Source of the DNA: Paenarthrobacter aurescens
GTDB lineage: Bacteria > Actinomycetota > Actinomycetes > Actinomycetales > Micrococcaceae
Length of the DNA: 64,000 bases
Assembly (NCBI RefSeq): GCF_041549525.1
Contig: NZ_CP157456.1
Coordinates: forward strand, 1,922,001-1,986,000
Reading direction: 5' to 3'
The position numbers were made by a program, and so were the translations under genes. The notes under the pieces are model-generated. The model worked only from the letters and a program-made list of their open reading frames with translations, searched no databases and was not told the origin of the DNA. Positions 8,541 to 16,376 of this stretch are shown one piece after another. Within the stretch, counting starts at the first letter, position 1. Each line of letters starts with the position of its first letter.

Positions 8541-9290
8541 CTAGATCCATGATGGCGCAGCGGGCGTGGTGCCGTTCGCGAGGGGCCCGCCGGCTGTGAC
8601 GCCCGTAATTCCGCGGCCGGTGGCCCACTCGACGACGGCGGGAAGGGGGCCGGTGATGATCGTCGGGTTGGGTGCGGCAGTGTCGCCGAACGTCAGCTCG
8701 GTGTTATCCACAGTAATGAGCAGCCCGGCGTCAGTGCCGCGGCTTTTCCAGGCCCCCGTGATATCGCGCAGGAGCCTCTCAAGAACAGAGGAGGGGACGT
8801 CGGAAAAGACAGCGCCGTTGTTCAGGTCCACGGCGTGGATCCAGACTTCGCGGGTGCGCATCCAGACGGTTTCCGATACCGGCACGATGCGACCCTGGGC
8901 CGTGCGGACTTCCTTGGTCCAGTTCGCATCGGGTAGATCGCGCCATTCGACGGAAAGGTGCACGGCGGAGTGGTCGAACAGGTTGCGCAACGCAATCGGC
9001 GACAGGGTCGCGCCGAAGTTGATTTCCTGGTTTCGCGCCTCGGGGGACGGATACATGGGCGTCTCCACCCCGGTGGCAGCCCATTCCACGAGCCGGGCGA
9101 TGGCGCGGGCGTTATAGCCTACGTGCGCCACCACATGTCGGCGGGCCCAGCCCGGAAGGCGGGTGCCGCCGTCGAGCTCTGAATCGGTAAGTTCGTTGAG
9201 CTTGCGGGCGAAGAACGCGGTGCCCCGCCGGGCCTGCAGGAGGTCTTCCTGCAGGCCCGGATCGGTGGTGAGGTCATGACGGGCTGCCAT
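8541..9290 (-). CDS. genM: Mycothiol-dependent maleylpyruvate isomerase
   Basis: Converts maleylpyruvate to fumarylpyruvate, the middle step of gentisate ring cleavage. The 249-aa protein has the DinB-like MDMPI domain with likely metal ligands His in RRHVVAHVGYNARA (about residue 52), and Glu and His in RTREVWIHAVDL (about 146 and 150), then a C-terminal alpha/beta domain. This fits the mycothiol-dependent enzyme of actinobacteria rather than the glutathione type. Its ATG overlaps the stop of the hydrolase gene (TGATG), placing it third in a dioxygenase-hydrolase-isomerase operon, the order known for genDFM in Corynebacterium glutamicum. Confidence 0.93.
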   Translation of the reverse strand: MAARHDLTTDPGLQEDLLQARRGTAFFARKLNELTDSELDGGTRLPGWARRHVVAHVGYNARAIARLVEWAATGVETPMYPSPEARNQEINFGATLSPIALRNLFDHSAVHLSVEWRDLPDANWTKEVRTAQGRIVPVSETVWMRTREVWIHAVDLNNGAVFSDVPSSVLERLLRDITGAWKSRGTDAGLLITVDNTELTFGDTAAPNPTIITGPLPAVVEWATGRGITGVTAGGPLANGTTPAAPSWI

Positions 9291-10126
9291 CAGACTTCCT
9301 TGACCACGCGGTTGTTCAGCTGGCCCAGGCCCTCGATGGTGGTGACCAGGAGCTGGCCTTCCTGCAGGTACCGCTTGGGATCCTGGGCGTGGCCCACGCC
9401 GCCGGGGGTGCCGGTGGCGATCACGTCACCGGGGTTCAGCGTGATGATGGTGGAGATGTAGGAGACCAGGAATTCCGGGGTGAAGACGAGGTCGCCGGTG
9501 GGGGTGGACTGCTGGATTTCGCCGTCCACCGCGGAGGTCATGAGCGGGCCGGCGGTGAATTCATCGCGGGTGACCAGGGCCGGGCCAAAGGGGGTGGAGT
9601 TCTCCCACGTCTTGCCTTGGAGCCACTGGATGGTGCGGAACTGATAATCCCGCATGGATATGTCGTTCAGGACCGCATACCCGGCGATGTGGTCCGCGGC
9701 GTCGGCCTGGGCGATGCGACGGCCCTTCTTGCCGATGATCACGGCGAGCTCGGCTTCCCAGTCCACGGTGTCCGATTCCTGCGGCAGGGGGAGGTCATCG
9801 TTCGGGCCGATCAGCGACTCCTGGTACTTGGCGAACAGGGTGGGGTACTCGGGGATTTCCCTGCCCATTTCCTTGATGTGGTTGCGGTAGTTGTGGCCGA
9901 CGCAAATGATCTTTCCTGGTGCGGGTACGACGGCGGCGAGGTCGGCGTCGTCGAGTCCGTGCGTTGCGCCGCTGGCCGCCTTGGCCTTTTCTTCCCAGGC
10001 AGGGTCGGCCAGCAGCGCGCCGACGTCGGCGAAACCGGGGATCTCGGTAAGGGTTCCGCCGTCCTGGCGGACAGCGACGGTGGCTTTTCCGGCGGCGGTT
10101 TCGGTGCGGAGGGTGAGGAGTCTCAT
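9290..10126 (-). CDS. genF: Fumarylpyruvate hydrolase (FAH family)
   Basis: Last step of the gentisate pathway: hydrolysis of fumarylpyruvate to fumarate and pyruvate in the cytosol. The 278-aa protein shows the fumarylacetoacetase fold signature: KIICVGHNYRNHIKEMG near residue 75, the metal-binding DWEAELAVIIGK (Glu residues of the E-x-E-type site) and GDVIATGTPGGVG near 245. It sits between the dioxygenase and isomerase genes with no gap and a one-base overlap at the isomerase side. The context makes fumarylpyruvate, rather than acylpyruvates in general, the likely substrate. Confidence 0.93.
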   Translation of the reverse strand: MRLLTLRTETAAGKATVAVRQDGGTLTEIPGFADVGALLADPAWEEKAKAASGATHGLDDADLAAVVPAPGKIICVGHNYRNHIKEMGREIPEYPTLFAKYQESLIGPNDDLPLPQESDTVDWEAELAVIIGKKGRRIAQADAADHIAGYAVLNDISMRDYQFRTIQWLQGKTWENSTPFGPALVTRDEFTAGPLMTSAVDGEIQQSTPTGDLVFTPEFLVSYISTIITLNPGDVIATGTPGGVGHAQDPKRYLQEGQLLVTTIEGLGQLNNRVVKEV

Positions 10127-11263
10127 CTACTTGCGTCCTTCGGTGTAGCTGCGGTTGAAGTTCAGTCGTTCAAAAATGGGGGCATCGCTGAAGCGGAACA
10201 GATCAAAGTCTGGCTGGTCGTTGTCCGCGTGGAGGGACCATTGCTGCCAGGACGGGACCACAAAGAGATCGCCCTTGGCCAGTTGCTTGGTTTCGCCGTT
10301 GATCACCACGGTGCCGGTGCCCTCGAAGACCTGCCAGACACTGGAACCAACCTCGCGGAGCGGTTCGGTGGTGGCACCGGCCCGGAGGCGGTGGAACTCG
10401 GCCCGGATGGTGGGCATAACGTCCCCGCCCGTGGTGGGGTTCGAGTACCGGATGGCGGCGTGGCCCTGGGACACGGTGGCCGGGTGGCCCTCGTCTTCCA
10501 AGAGGAGTTGCTCCCGGAGGGCGGCGTCGGTGTGTTCCCAGCGGTACGCGGCGATGGGGGAGTTGGTGGTGTCATCGAGACCGGAGAGGGGCCGAAGGCC
10601 CGGGTGGGCCCAGAGCCGTTCGGAACGGGAAATGTCCGGGGTGGCTTCGTCGGTGACACGTTCGGTGCCGAACTCGAAAAACCCGGCATCAGCGTAGTGC
10701 ACAAAGGGGATATCGAGCCCGTCAATCCAAGCCATGGGCTGATCGGTATCGTTGTGGTGGCCGTGGAAGTTCCACCCCGGGGTGAGGAGGAAATCACCGC
10801 GGCGCATCGCCACAGGATCCCCGTTCACCACCGTCCAGACGCCCTCACCCTCGACGACGAAACGGAAGGCGTTCTGGGAATGGCGGTGTTCCGGGGCGAC
10901 CTCGTGCGGGCCGAGGTACTGGATCGCGGCCCACAATGTGGGAGTGGCGTACGGGGCCCCGGACAGGCCAGGGTTGGCGAGGGCAATGGCCCGGCGCTCT
11001 CCACCACGGCCCACCGGAACCAGATCCCCGGCACGGGCAGCCAGTGGATACAAGTCGTTCCAGCGCCACACATGCGCCACAGCCTTCGGCGTGGGCACCA
11101 TCGGCATCAGATCGCCGATCTCGGTCCACAACGGAATCATGTTGCCGGCAGCGAAGTCCTTGTAGAGCTGCTCCAACTGCGCGGCCTCTTCCTCAGTGGG
11201 CTCCGGCAAAGCGTGGCTGGCGGCCACTGATTCATGAGTCGTGTTGTCGGCGCTGATGGACAC
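10127..11263 (-). CDS. genD: Gentisate 1,2-dioxygenase
   Basis: Fe(II)-dependent bicupin that opens gentisate to maleylpyruvate; 378 aa, normal for the family. The N-terminal cupin has PEHRHSQNAFRFVVEGEG with the iron-ligand histidines and the later NFHGHHND motif; a second, non-metal cupin covers roughly residues 270-370. The start is GTG 11263 with GAGGAG 6 nt upstream. The open frame extends to 11470 but that part reads through a GC-rich repeat cluster and is not credible protein. An IclR-type operator (11341-11357) lies about 80 bp upstream. First gene of the genDFM-like operon. Confidence 0.95.
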   Translation of the reverse strand: MSISADNTTHESVAASHALPEPTEEEAAQLEQLYKDFAAGNMIPLWTEIGDLMPMVPTPKAVAHVWRWNDLYPLAARAGDLVPVGRGGERRAIALANPGLSGAPYATPTLWAAIQYLGPHEVAPEHRHSQNAFRFVVEGEGVWTVVNGDPVAMRRGDFLLTPGWNFHGHHNDTDQPMAWIDGLDIPFVHYADAGFFEFGTERVTDEATPDISRSERLWAHPGLRPLSGLDDTTNSPIAAYRWEHTDAALREQLLLEDEGHPATVSQGHAAIRYSNPTTGGDVMPTIRAEFHRLRAGATTEPLREVGSSVWQVFEGTGTVVINGETKQLAKGDLFVVPSWQQWSLHADNDQPDFDLFRFSDAPIFERLNFNRSYTEGRK

Positions 11264-11340
11264 GGGGGCCTCCTCGATAGGCGTGGAACGGTTCTTGCGT
11301 AGTTCGACCCTACGAATCCGATGCCACGACCTCCGAGCAA

Positions 11341-11357
11341 ATTCTGCTGTACAGAAT
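11341..11357. promoter_or_regulatory. Candidate IclR/GenR operator upstream of gentisate dioxygenase
   Basis: Perfect inverted repeat ATTCTG-CTGTA-CAGAAT, 17 bp. The same arms with a different 5-nt spacer occur at 12312-12328, between the regulator and the transporter gene. Two such copies, one in front of each half of the regulon, are strong evidence for the regulator's site. The layout resembles the ATTCC-N7-GGAAT sites described for C. glutamicum GenR (from memory). Confidence 0.75.
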
Positions 11358-11363
11358 CCCCCC

Positions 11364-11471
11364 GGCGTTGTGGGGCCCGCTCTGCGCCCCCTATCCACCC
11401 CATGCCCCGCAGAGCGGGCCTCACAACGCCGCAGAGCGGGCCCCGCAACACAGCAGAGCGGGCCTCGCAAC
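11364..11471. repeat. GC-rich intergenic repeat cluster with 23-bp inverted arms
   Basis: Left arm 11364-11386 pairs with 11408-11430 (23 bp, one mismatch) to give a large hairpin. The right-arm unit, CGCAGAGCGGGCC-YC-RCAAC, is then repeated as degenerate direct copies at 11430-11452 and 11453-11471, about 22 bp apart. The cluster separates the IclR gene stop from the dioxygenase leader. It resembles a REP-like family element and may also terminate the regulator transcript. Confidence 0.7.
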
Positions 11472-11477
11472 GGTGTT

Positions 11478-12320
11478 CTAAGGGCCAGCCATTTCTGGAT
11501 CGGCGGGATTGGCGGCGATGTCGATTTCGAGCTGCCGGCAGGTCTCGCGCAGAGCGGCTACCAGTCCGGCGTCGAACACTTTCCGGAATCGGGTTGCCGG
11601 GGTGGCTACGCTCAACGCGCCCACTACGTGCCCCTTCCCATTGCGCAATGCCATGCCCAGTGCACTGACGCCCTCTTCAGTGCCCTCAAAATTCGCCGCG
11701 AAGCCATTGGCACGAATACTGTCCAGCTCGCGCAGAAAAGAGGGATACTCGGCATCGGGAATGGTGTCGCCACCAATTTCTGCATTATGGCTTCGGAACA
11801 GTTGCTCAATCATGCCGTGGTCCAGTTCTGCCAGCATGACCTTGCCGCCGGAGGTTTTCTCGGCCGGCATCACGGTTCCTTGCCTGTTGCCGATGCGCAG
11901 AACGTTACTGCCTTCAACGGTGGCCAGGAAGCGGACTTTGGTGCCCACGCGGACCATCAAGTTCACTGTCTCATCCAGCCGTGCGGAAAGAAGTTCCATG
12001 TGGGGCTGCGCCAGTTCCCGCAGGAGCCTGCTCCAGCTCAGCCCCGCTGGACCTGCGCCCATGGCCGGTCCCGGTACGTAACGACGGTTCTCGTCCCGGA
12101 CGGCGAAGCCCCGGTAAACAAGCATTGCCATGAGCCTGTGGGCGGTTGAAGGGGCTACGCCCAGCTCTGCTGCTGCATCCTTGAGCCGGAGGGCGCCGCC
12201 ATCACGAAGGAGTTGAAGAAGCTGAAGTGCGTTGTCAACGGCTTCGATTGAATACGTCGGCCGCTTCTGAAGGGGTTTCCTGTTGCGGGTGGGCGACAGT
12301 GGGACTGAATTATTCTGCAC
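11478..12320 (-). CDS. genR: IclR-family regulator of the gentisate/3-hydroxybenzoate regulon
   Basis: IclR-type regulator, 280 aa from the proposed GTG at 12320. The N-terminal winged helix (YSIEAVDNALQLLQLLRDGG, then AAELGVAPSTAHRLMAMLVYRG) is followed by the IclR effector domain with the ATVEGSNVLRIGNRQG and EKTSGGKVMLAELD segments. A perfect TATAAT (12332-12327) ends 6 nt before this GTG, so the message is probably leaderless and the operator at 12312-12328 overlaps the start, implying autorepression. An upstream GTG at 12377 would put the operator inside the coding sequence and overlap the divergent transporter. It probably controls both genDFM and genKH. Confidence 0.9.
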   Translation of the reverse strand: MQNNSVPLSPTRNRKPLQKRPTYSIEAVDNALQLLQLLRDGGALRLKDAAAELGVAPSTAHRLMAMLVYRGFAVRDENRRYVPGPAMGAGPAGLSWSRLLRELAQPHMELLSARLDETVNLMVRVGTKVRFLATVEGSNVLRIGNRQGTVMPAEKTSGGKVMLAELDHGMIEQLFRSHNAEIGGDTIPDAEYPSFLRELDSIRANGFAANFEGTEEGVSALGMALRNGKGHVVGALSVATPATRFRKVFDAGLVAALRETCRQLEIDIAANPADPEMAGP

Positions 12321-12332
12321 AACAGAATTATA
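12312..12332. promoter_or_regulatory. IclR/GenR operator over a leaderless genR promoter
   Basis: ATTCTG-CACAA-CAGAAT (12312-12328) overlaps the minus-strand -10 TATAAT (12332-12327) and the presumed transcription start at GTG 12320. It is also about 40 bp upstream of the transporter ATG, so one site can govern both directions. Same arms as the site at 11341-11357. Confidence 0.75.
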
Positions 12333-12368
12333 TGGTGGCTGTTGAGCTGCTGAGCTGACAGTGGTGGG

Positions 12369-13703
12369 ATGAATCACTCACTTCCCGCTGCAGCGTCGCA
12401 AGGGCCATCATCCGGACCCGTCACCGAAGACGGGCCCATTGCTGAGGAAATTCCGCGGTTCTCCAAAGGCTCGGCACTCGCTGTTCTGGTGTGCTGGCTG
12501 CTGGTGGTCTTTGACGGCTATGACCTCATTGTTTACGGAACTGTCCAGGCCTCACTGATTTCCGAAACCGGGTGGGGACTGACCAAAGCCACCGCCGGCA
12601 CCATCGGTTCCATGGCTTTTCTGGGCATGATGATCGGTGCCATCTTCGCCGGACGCATGGCCGACTCATGGGGACGGCGCAAAACCATTCTCGGCTGTGC
12701 CATTGTTTTCTCGATCTTCACCATTTTGTGTGCGTTCGCTCCCAACGCAGCCGTGTTCGGCGGCCTTCGCCTCCTGGCCGGTATTGGGCTCGGCGGGCTG
12801 GTGCCCTCCGCCAATGCGCTGGTTGCCGAACTGGTCCCCACAAAATGGCGCTCCACCATTGCCACGCTCATGATGTCCGGCGTTCCGATCGGCGGGTCCT
12901 TGGCGGCGTTGGTGGGTATCCCGCTGATCCCCGCATTTGGATGGGAAGCCATGTTCCTGGTGGCGGTGCTGGCCTTGGTGATTGTGGTGCCACTGGGATT
13001 GAAGTACATCCCGGAAACCCTTACGTCCGGTTCCACCCAGGGCGGGGCAGCCCGGGGTGGGACAGCCCAGGGCGCACCTTCCAGGTCCTCCGCCGGTTTC
13101 GGTTCACTGCTCCGCGCACCCTACTTGGGCGTCAGTGTGCTGTTCGCCCTGGCCACCATAGCCACCCTGTTCGCGTGGTACGGCCTGGGCACGTGGTTGC
13201 CCAACCTGATGCAGTTGGCCGGGTACAACCTGGGGTCCGCGTTGACCTTCGCGCTGGCACTGAACCTCGGAGCCGTAGCGGGGTCCGTCATTACCGCTTG
13301 GGCGGGGACACGCTACGGTCCAATTCCGACGGCGATCGCCGCCGCCGCTGTCGCCGCCGTCGGACTCTTGGTCCTCTTGGTCAGCCCGCCCGTCACCGTG
13401 GTCTATTTGGCGCTGGTACTCGCCGGTGTAGGAACCCACGGCACCCAGTGCCTCATCATCGCCGCTGTTGCCAGCCACTATCCGGACCACCTGCGTGGGA
13501 CGGCCCTCGGCTGGGCACTGGGCACCGGCCGCATCGGCGCCGTGATCGCACCCCAGGTGGGTGGCCTCCTGCTGGCGGCCGGGATGGGCGTCAACTCCAA
13601 CTTCATCGCCTTCGCCGGCGCCGCAGCGATCGCAGCGATCCTGCTTGCCGGAGTGGGACTCACTATCAAAAACCGTATCTCCCAAGGAGCACTAAATGTC
13701 TGA
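12369..13703 (+). CDS. genK: Aromatic acid:H+ symporter (MFS, AAHS family)
   Basis: 12-TM major facilitator, 444 aa, of the aromatic acid/H+ symporter family (PcaK, BenK, GenK). The diagnostic DGYDLIVYG motif in TM1 (about residues 55-63) and the loop 2-3 GRMADSWGRRK (about 97-107) are present, with a charged cytoplasmic loop near residue 220. In this context it should import gentisate and/or 3-hydroxybenzoate. Its last 8 bases overlap the hydroxylase start (ATGTCTGA), so the two are coupled. The ATG at 12369 has only a weak GGTGGG directly before it. Confidence 0.92.
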   Translation: MNHSLPAAASQGPSSGPVTEDGPIAEEIPRFSKGSALAVLVCWLLVVFDGYDLIVYGTVQASLISETGWGLTKATAGTIGSMAFLGMMIGAIFAGRMADSWGRRKTILGCAIVFSIFTILCAFAPNAAVFGGLRLLAGIGLGGLVPSANALVAELVPTKWRSTIATLMMSGVPIGGSLAALVGIPLIPAFGWEAMFLVAVLALVIVVPLGLKYIPETLTSGSTQGGAARGGTAQGAPSRSSAGFGSLLRAPYLGVSVLFALATIATLFAWYGLGTWLPNLMQLAGYNLGSALTFALALNLGAVAGSVITAWAGTRYGPIPTAIAAAAVAAVGLLVLLVSPPVTVVYLALVLAGVGTHGTQCLIIAAVASHYPDHLRGTALGWALGTGRIGAVIAPQVGGLLLAAGMGVNSNFIAFAGAAAIAAILLAGVGLTIKNRISQGALNV

Positions 13704-14946
13704 GTACCCCAATTCCACCGATGTCCTGGTTGTGGGAGGGGGAATGGCCGGCCTTGCCGGAGCCCTGGCCCTCCGCGAAAACGGTGCCAACGTCACCCTG
13801 GTTGAGCGGGCGCCCGAGTTCGGCGAAGTAGGTGCCGGCCTGCAGATGGCACCAAATGCCTCACGTGTCCTGAAACGCTGGGGTCTGCTGGAGAAAGCGT
13901 TGGAAATTGGCGTCCAGCCAAAGCATCTGGTGTTCCGCGATGCTGTTACAGGTGAAGAACTGACAAGGCAGTCGCTCCACGGCGAGTTCGAGGACCGTTA
14001 CGGCGCGCCTTACGTGGTGATTCACCGCAGCGACCTGCACCGGGTCCTCCTCGAAGGATGTGTTGCTGCCGGGGTAAACCTGGTCAACGACGTCACGGTG
14101 GACAGCGTGGAAACCGTGGATGGCCGGGGAGTTGTGCACACCGCAGCTGGTGTGGACTATGAAGCCGATGTAGTGATTGCTGCCGACGGGCTGAAGTCCA
14201 CTCTCCGCCCGCTGGTGGCCTCTGATGAACCCGTTTCCTCCGCATACGTGGCATACCGGGGAACAGTTCCCATCACCGCGGACACTCCCGCCACCGATCT
14301 CGAAGACGTGGTGGTCTACCTTGGACCGGACTGCCACCTGGTGCAGTATCCGCTGCGCAAGGGCGAGTTGCTGAACACTGTGGCCGTCTTCAAATCGCCC
14401 TCCTTTGAACGCGGGGAAGAGCAATACGGGGGCGTGGACGAACTGGAAGCAGCCTACAAGGATTGTGTCCCGGCCGTTCAGGCGGCACTGGCCAACCTGG
14501 GCACCGGCATCCGCTGGCCCATGTATGACCGGGACCCCATTGAAAACTGGGTTGCCGGCCGCATGGTCCTGATGGGCGACGCCGCCCACCCCATGCTCCA
14601 GTACCTCGCACAAGGCGCCTGCCAGGCACTCGAGGACGCGGCCGTGCTGCAGGATGTTACGGCGGGCACGGTCTTCGCAGCCGACCGCGTCAACCCTGCC
14701 GACTGGGACGAAGCAATCAGCGCATTCAATACCGCCCGCGCCGCCAGGACTGCCCGCGTTCAGCGCACAGCCCGCGTATGGGGTGAATCCTGGCACGTTT
14801 CCGGCCTGGCCCGGACCTTGCGCAATCTGCTGTTTAAGAGCCGGCAGGACAACGACTTCCAGTACAACGATTGGCTGTACGGCCAAGCAGGCGAAGGTGT
14901 TCCGGCGCCGGGAGCACCACGGGTTGCCAGTCGGCTGACTGCCTAG
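13696..14946 (+). CDS. genH: 3-Hydroxybenzoate 6-hydroxylase (FAD monooxygenase)
   Basis: Class A flavoprotein hydroxylase, 416 aa, converting 3-hydroxybenzoate to gentisate with NADH and O2. FAD-binding GGGMAGL at 14-20, the DG motif at 164-165 (AADGLKS) and the GD motif at 294-295 (MGDAAHPMLQYLAQGACQ) are intact. The APNASRVLKRWG segment and overall length are typical of 3-hydroxybenzoate 6-hydroxylases and salicylate hydroxylase-like enzymes. Position behind the GenK-like transporter and next to genDFM makes gentisate formation the most likely role. GGAG lies 9 nt upstream of ATG. Confidence 0.9.
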   Translation: MSEYPNSTDVLVVGGGMAGLAGALALRENGANVTLVERAPEFGEVGAGLQMAPNASRVLKRWGLLEKALEIGVQPKHLVFRDAVTGEELTRQSLHGEFEDRYGAPYVVIHRSDLHRVLLEGCVAAGVNLVNDVTVDSVETVDGRGVVHTAAGVDYEADVVIAADGLKSTLRPLVASDEPVSSAYVAYRGTVPITADTPATDLEDVVVYLGPDCHLVQYPLRKGELLNTVAVFKSPSFERGEEQYGGVDELEAAYKDCVPAVQAALANLGTGIRWPMYDRDPIENWVAGRMVLMGDAAHPMLQYLAQGACQALEDAAVLQDVTAGTVFAADRVNPADWDEAISAFNTARAARTARVQRTARVWGESWHVSGLARTLRNLLFKSRQDNDFQYNDWLYGQAGEGVPAPGAPRVASRLTA

Positions 14947-14967
14947 GCCGGGCGCCTAAGGCGCGTG

Positions 14968-15001
14968 CCGTCGTCGTGCGTTGTTTGACGTACGACGACG
15001 G
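14968..15001. terminator. Bidirectional terminator candidate
   Basis: CCGTCGTCGT (14968-14977) pairs perfectly with ACGACGACGG (14992-15001), loop 14 nt. It lies between the convergent ends of the hydroxylase and the SCO1664-type gene. Confidence 0.6.
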
Positions 15002-15033
15002 TGTGCGGCTTTCGGGGGTAGGCTGCAGAGCCG

Positions 15034-15801
15034 CTAAAACAGCGGCCAGGGTACTGCTGACATTTCACCGCTCGGAGCCGGAAAGCGGCCCGCTGAGCGC
15101 AGGCGTTCGCACCGCGTTGCCAGGGATTCGATCTCTTCGGCAGTCAGTAGATCGGCCAATTCCCGGCCCAGCCCATCCTGCAGCCCTTCGCTGAGGCGAT
15201 CTATTCCTTCAAGTTCCTCATCGCTGAGGGGATCGCCAAGCCAGCCCCAGAGCACTGTGCGGAGTTTGTGGTCCTGGTGGAAGGTCAACCCATGGTCAAC
15301 GCCGTGCCGGTGCCCACCCGTCATGGAAAGAACGTGATTGCCTTTGCGGTCCGCGTTGTTGACCACAGCATCGAAAACCGCCATGCGTCTGAGCGCGGGG
15401 GAGTCTTCGTGAACAAGGGCAACCATCCGTCCGTTCTGGTCCTGTCCCTCAAGAACGTGTTTCCAGCCTGTCTCCGGGACCTCATCTGTTGGCATGAGGT
15501 TGACGGCCCGTTCAATGGGGTCTTGTTCCTTCCAGAGCTGGACCATTCCTTCGCCCAACGGACCATCACGCAGCCAGGTGCGCGGCACTATGTCCCAACC
15601 GAAAGCCTCCGAGACCAGGTAAGCGGCCACCTCCCGCTCGGCCAAGGTGCCGTGGGGAAAGTCCCACAGCGGGCTTTCACCTGCCATGGGCTTGTAGACC
15701 ACCTCCACGTCACCGATGGTTCCGAGGAACGTAGCGTTGGAAGCGGTGGTGATGCGGCCCGTGAGCATCAGCTCGGCAGCAAGGAGGTCCGGCGCCGGCA
15801 T
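15034..15801 (-). CDS. SCO1664-family protein (phosphoinositide 3/4-kinase-like fold)
   Basis: 255-aa member of the actinobacterial SCO1664 family, distantly related to PI3/4-kinases. Kinase-like elements seen: VEVVYKPMAGESPLWDF (lysine of the ATP site, about residue 35), FDAVVNNADRKGNHVL (catalytic-loop-like D..N, about 142-157) and VDHGLTFHQDHKLRTVLWGW (metal-binding D). Start is ATG 15801, overlapping the DUF3090 stop by TGATG; a longer frame to 15855 is unsupported. It is third in the histidine-phosphatase/DUF3090/SCO1664 trio, which in many actinobacteria sits next to mshC. Biochemical function unknown. Confidence 0.88.
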   Translation of the reverse strand: MPAPDLLAAELMLTGRITTASNATFLGTIGDVEVVYKPMAGESPLWDFPHGTLAEREVAAYLVSEAFGWDIVPRTWLRDGPLGEGMVQLWKEQDPIERAVNLMPTDEVPETGWKHVLEGQDQNGRMVALVHEDSPALRRMAVFDAVVNNADRKGNHVLSMTGGHRHGVDHGLTFHQDHKLRTVLWGWLGDPLSDEELEGIDRLSEGLQDGLGRELADLLTAEEIESLATRCERLRSAGRFPAPSGEMSAVPWPLF

Positions 15802-16352
15802 CAGGCCTCGGTAATGGTGCAGGTGTGTCCGTCGGCATCCATCGGGTAACCGCACAGCGGGCAGATGGGACGGCCTGCCCCTACAATCTCGCGGGTGCGC
15901 TTGGCGAATGCCCGGGCCGTCCCCACAGGAATGCGGACCAGCAGCATTTCGGCCACGTTGGGGTTGTCCTCATCGAAGGATTCCTCGTCTTCAGGATCGA
16001 TCTCAGAGAGGGGGTAGGCCTCAATGACCACCTGGGCTGTGGTGGGATCCCAGCCAAGGCTCATGGCGCCTGTGCGGAATTGTTCTTCCACCGGCTCAAG
16101 GGGATCGTTGTCCACAAGCTCAATGGGGGTACCGGTGGGAACACTGAACGGGTTGCCGTCCACTGTAATGAGTTGATCGAGAATTTCGTCGATCTTGTCC
16201 GCGAGCACAGCTGACTGCTGCTTCTCCAAGGCAATACTTACAATCTGTTTCCCTGCGCGGACCTGCAGGTAGAACGTCCGTGACCCCGGAACGCCAATGG
16301 TGCCAACAACAACTCGATCAGGCCAGGCAAACTCGTGAACACGTGTAGGCAT
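15801..16352 (-). CDS. DUF3090 family protein with C-terminal zinc-ribbon-like motif
   Basis: 183-aa conserved actinobacterial protein. The N-terminal beta-rich domain (FAWPDRVVVGTIGVPGSRTF, QVRAGKQIVSIALEKQQ) is followed by a C-terminal CPLCGYPMDADGHTC, which looks like a small zinc site (two CxxC-like positions plus His). The conserved genomic link to SCO1664 and the histidine phosphatase suggests a shared complex or pathway, but none is established to my knowledge. Starts at ATG 16352, 24 nt after the phosphatase stop. Confidence 0.9.
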   Translation of the reverse strand: MPTRVHEFAWPDRVVVGTIGVPGSRTFYLQVRAGKQIVSIALEKQQSAVLADKIDEILDQLITVDGNPFSVPTGTPIELVDNDPLEPVEEQFRTGAMSLGWDPTTAQVVIEAYPLSEIDPEDEESFDEDNPNVAEMLLVRIPVGTARAFAKRTREIVGAGRPICPLCGYPMDADGHTCTITEA

Positions 16353-16376
16353 GTCAGTATTTTAGGCACATATGGT

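Noticed and set aside
9389..11230. 613-codon plus-strand open frame
   Set aside because: It lies antisense to fumarylpyruvate hydrolase and gentisate dioxygenase, has low-complexity Gly/Val-rich content, and results from GC-biased codon use.
11264..11470. N-terminal extension of gentisate dioxygenase
   Set aside because: It would translate the hairpin repeat cluster; GTG 11263 has a GAGGAG site and gives the normal family length.
12321..12377. N-terminal extension of the IclR regulator
   Set aside because: It would place the operator and TATAAT box inside the gene and overlap the divergent transporter start.
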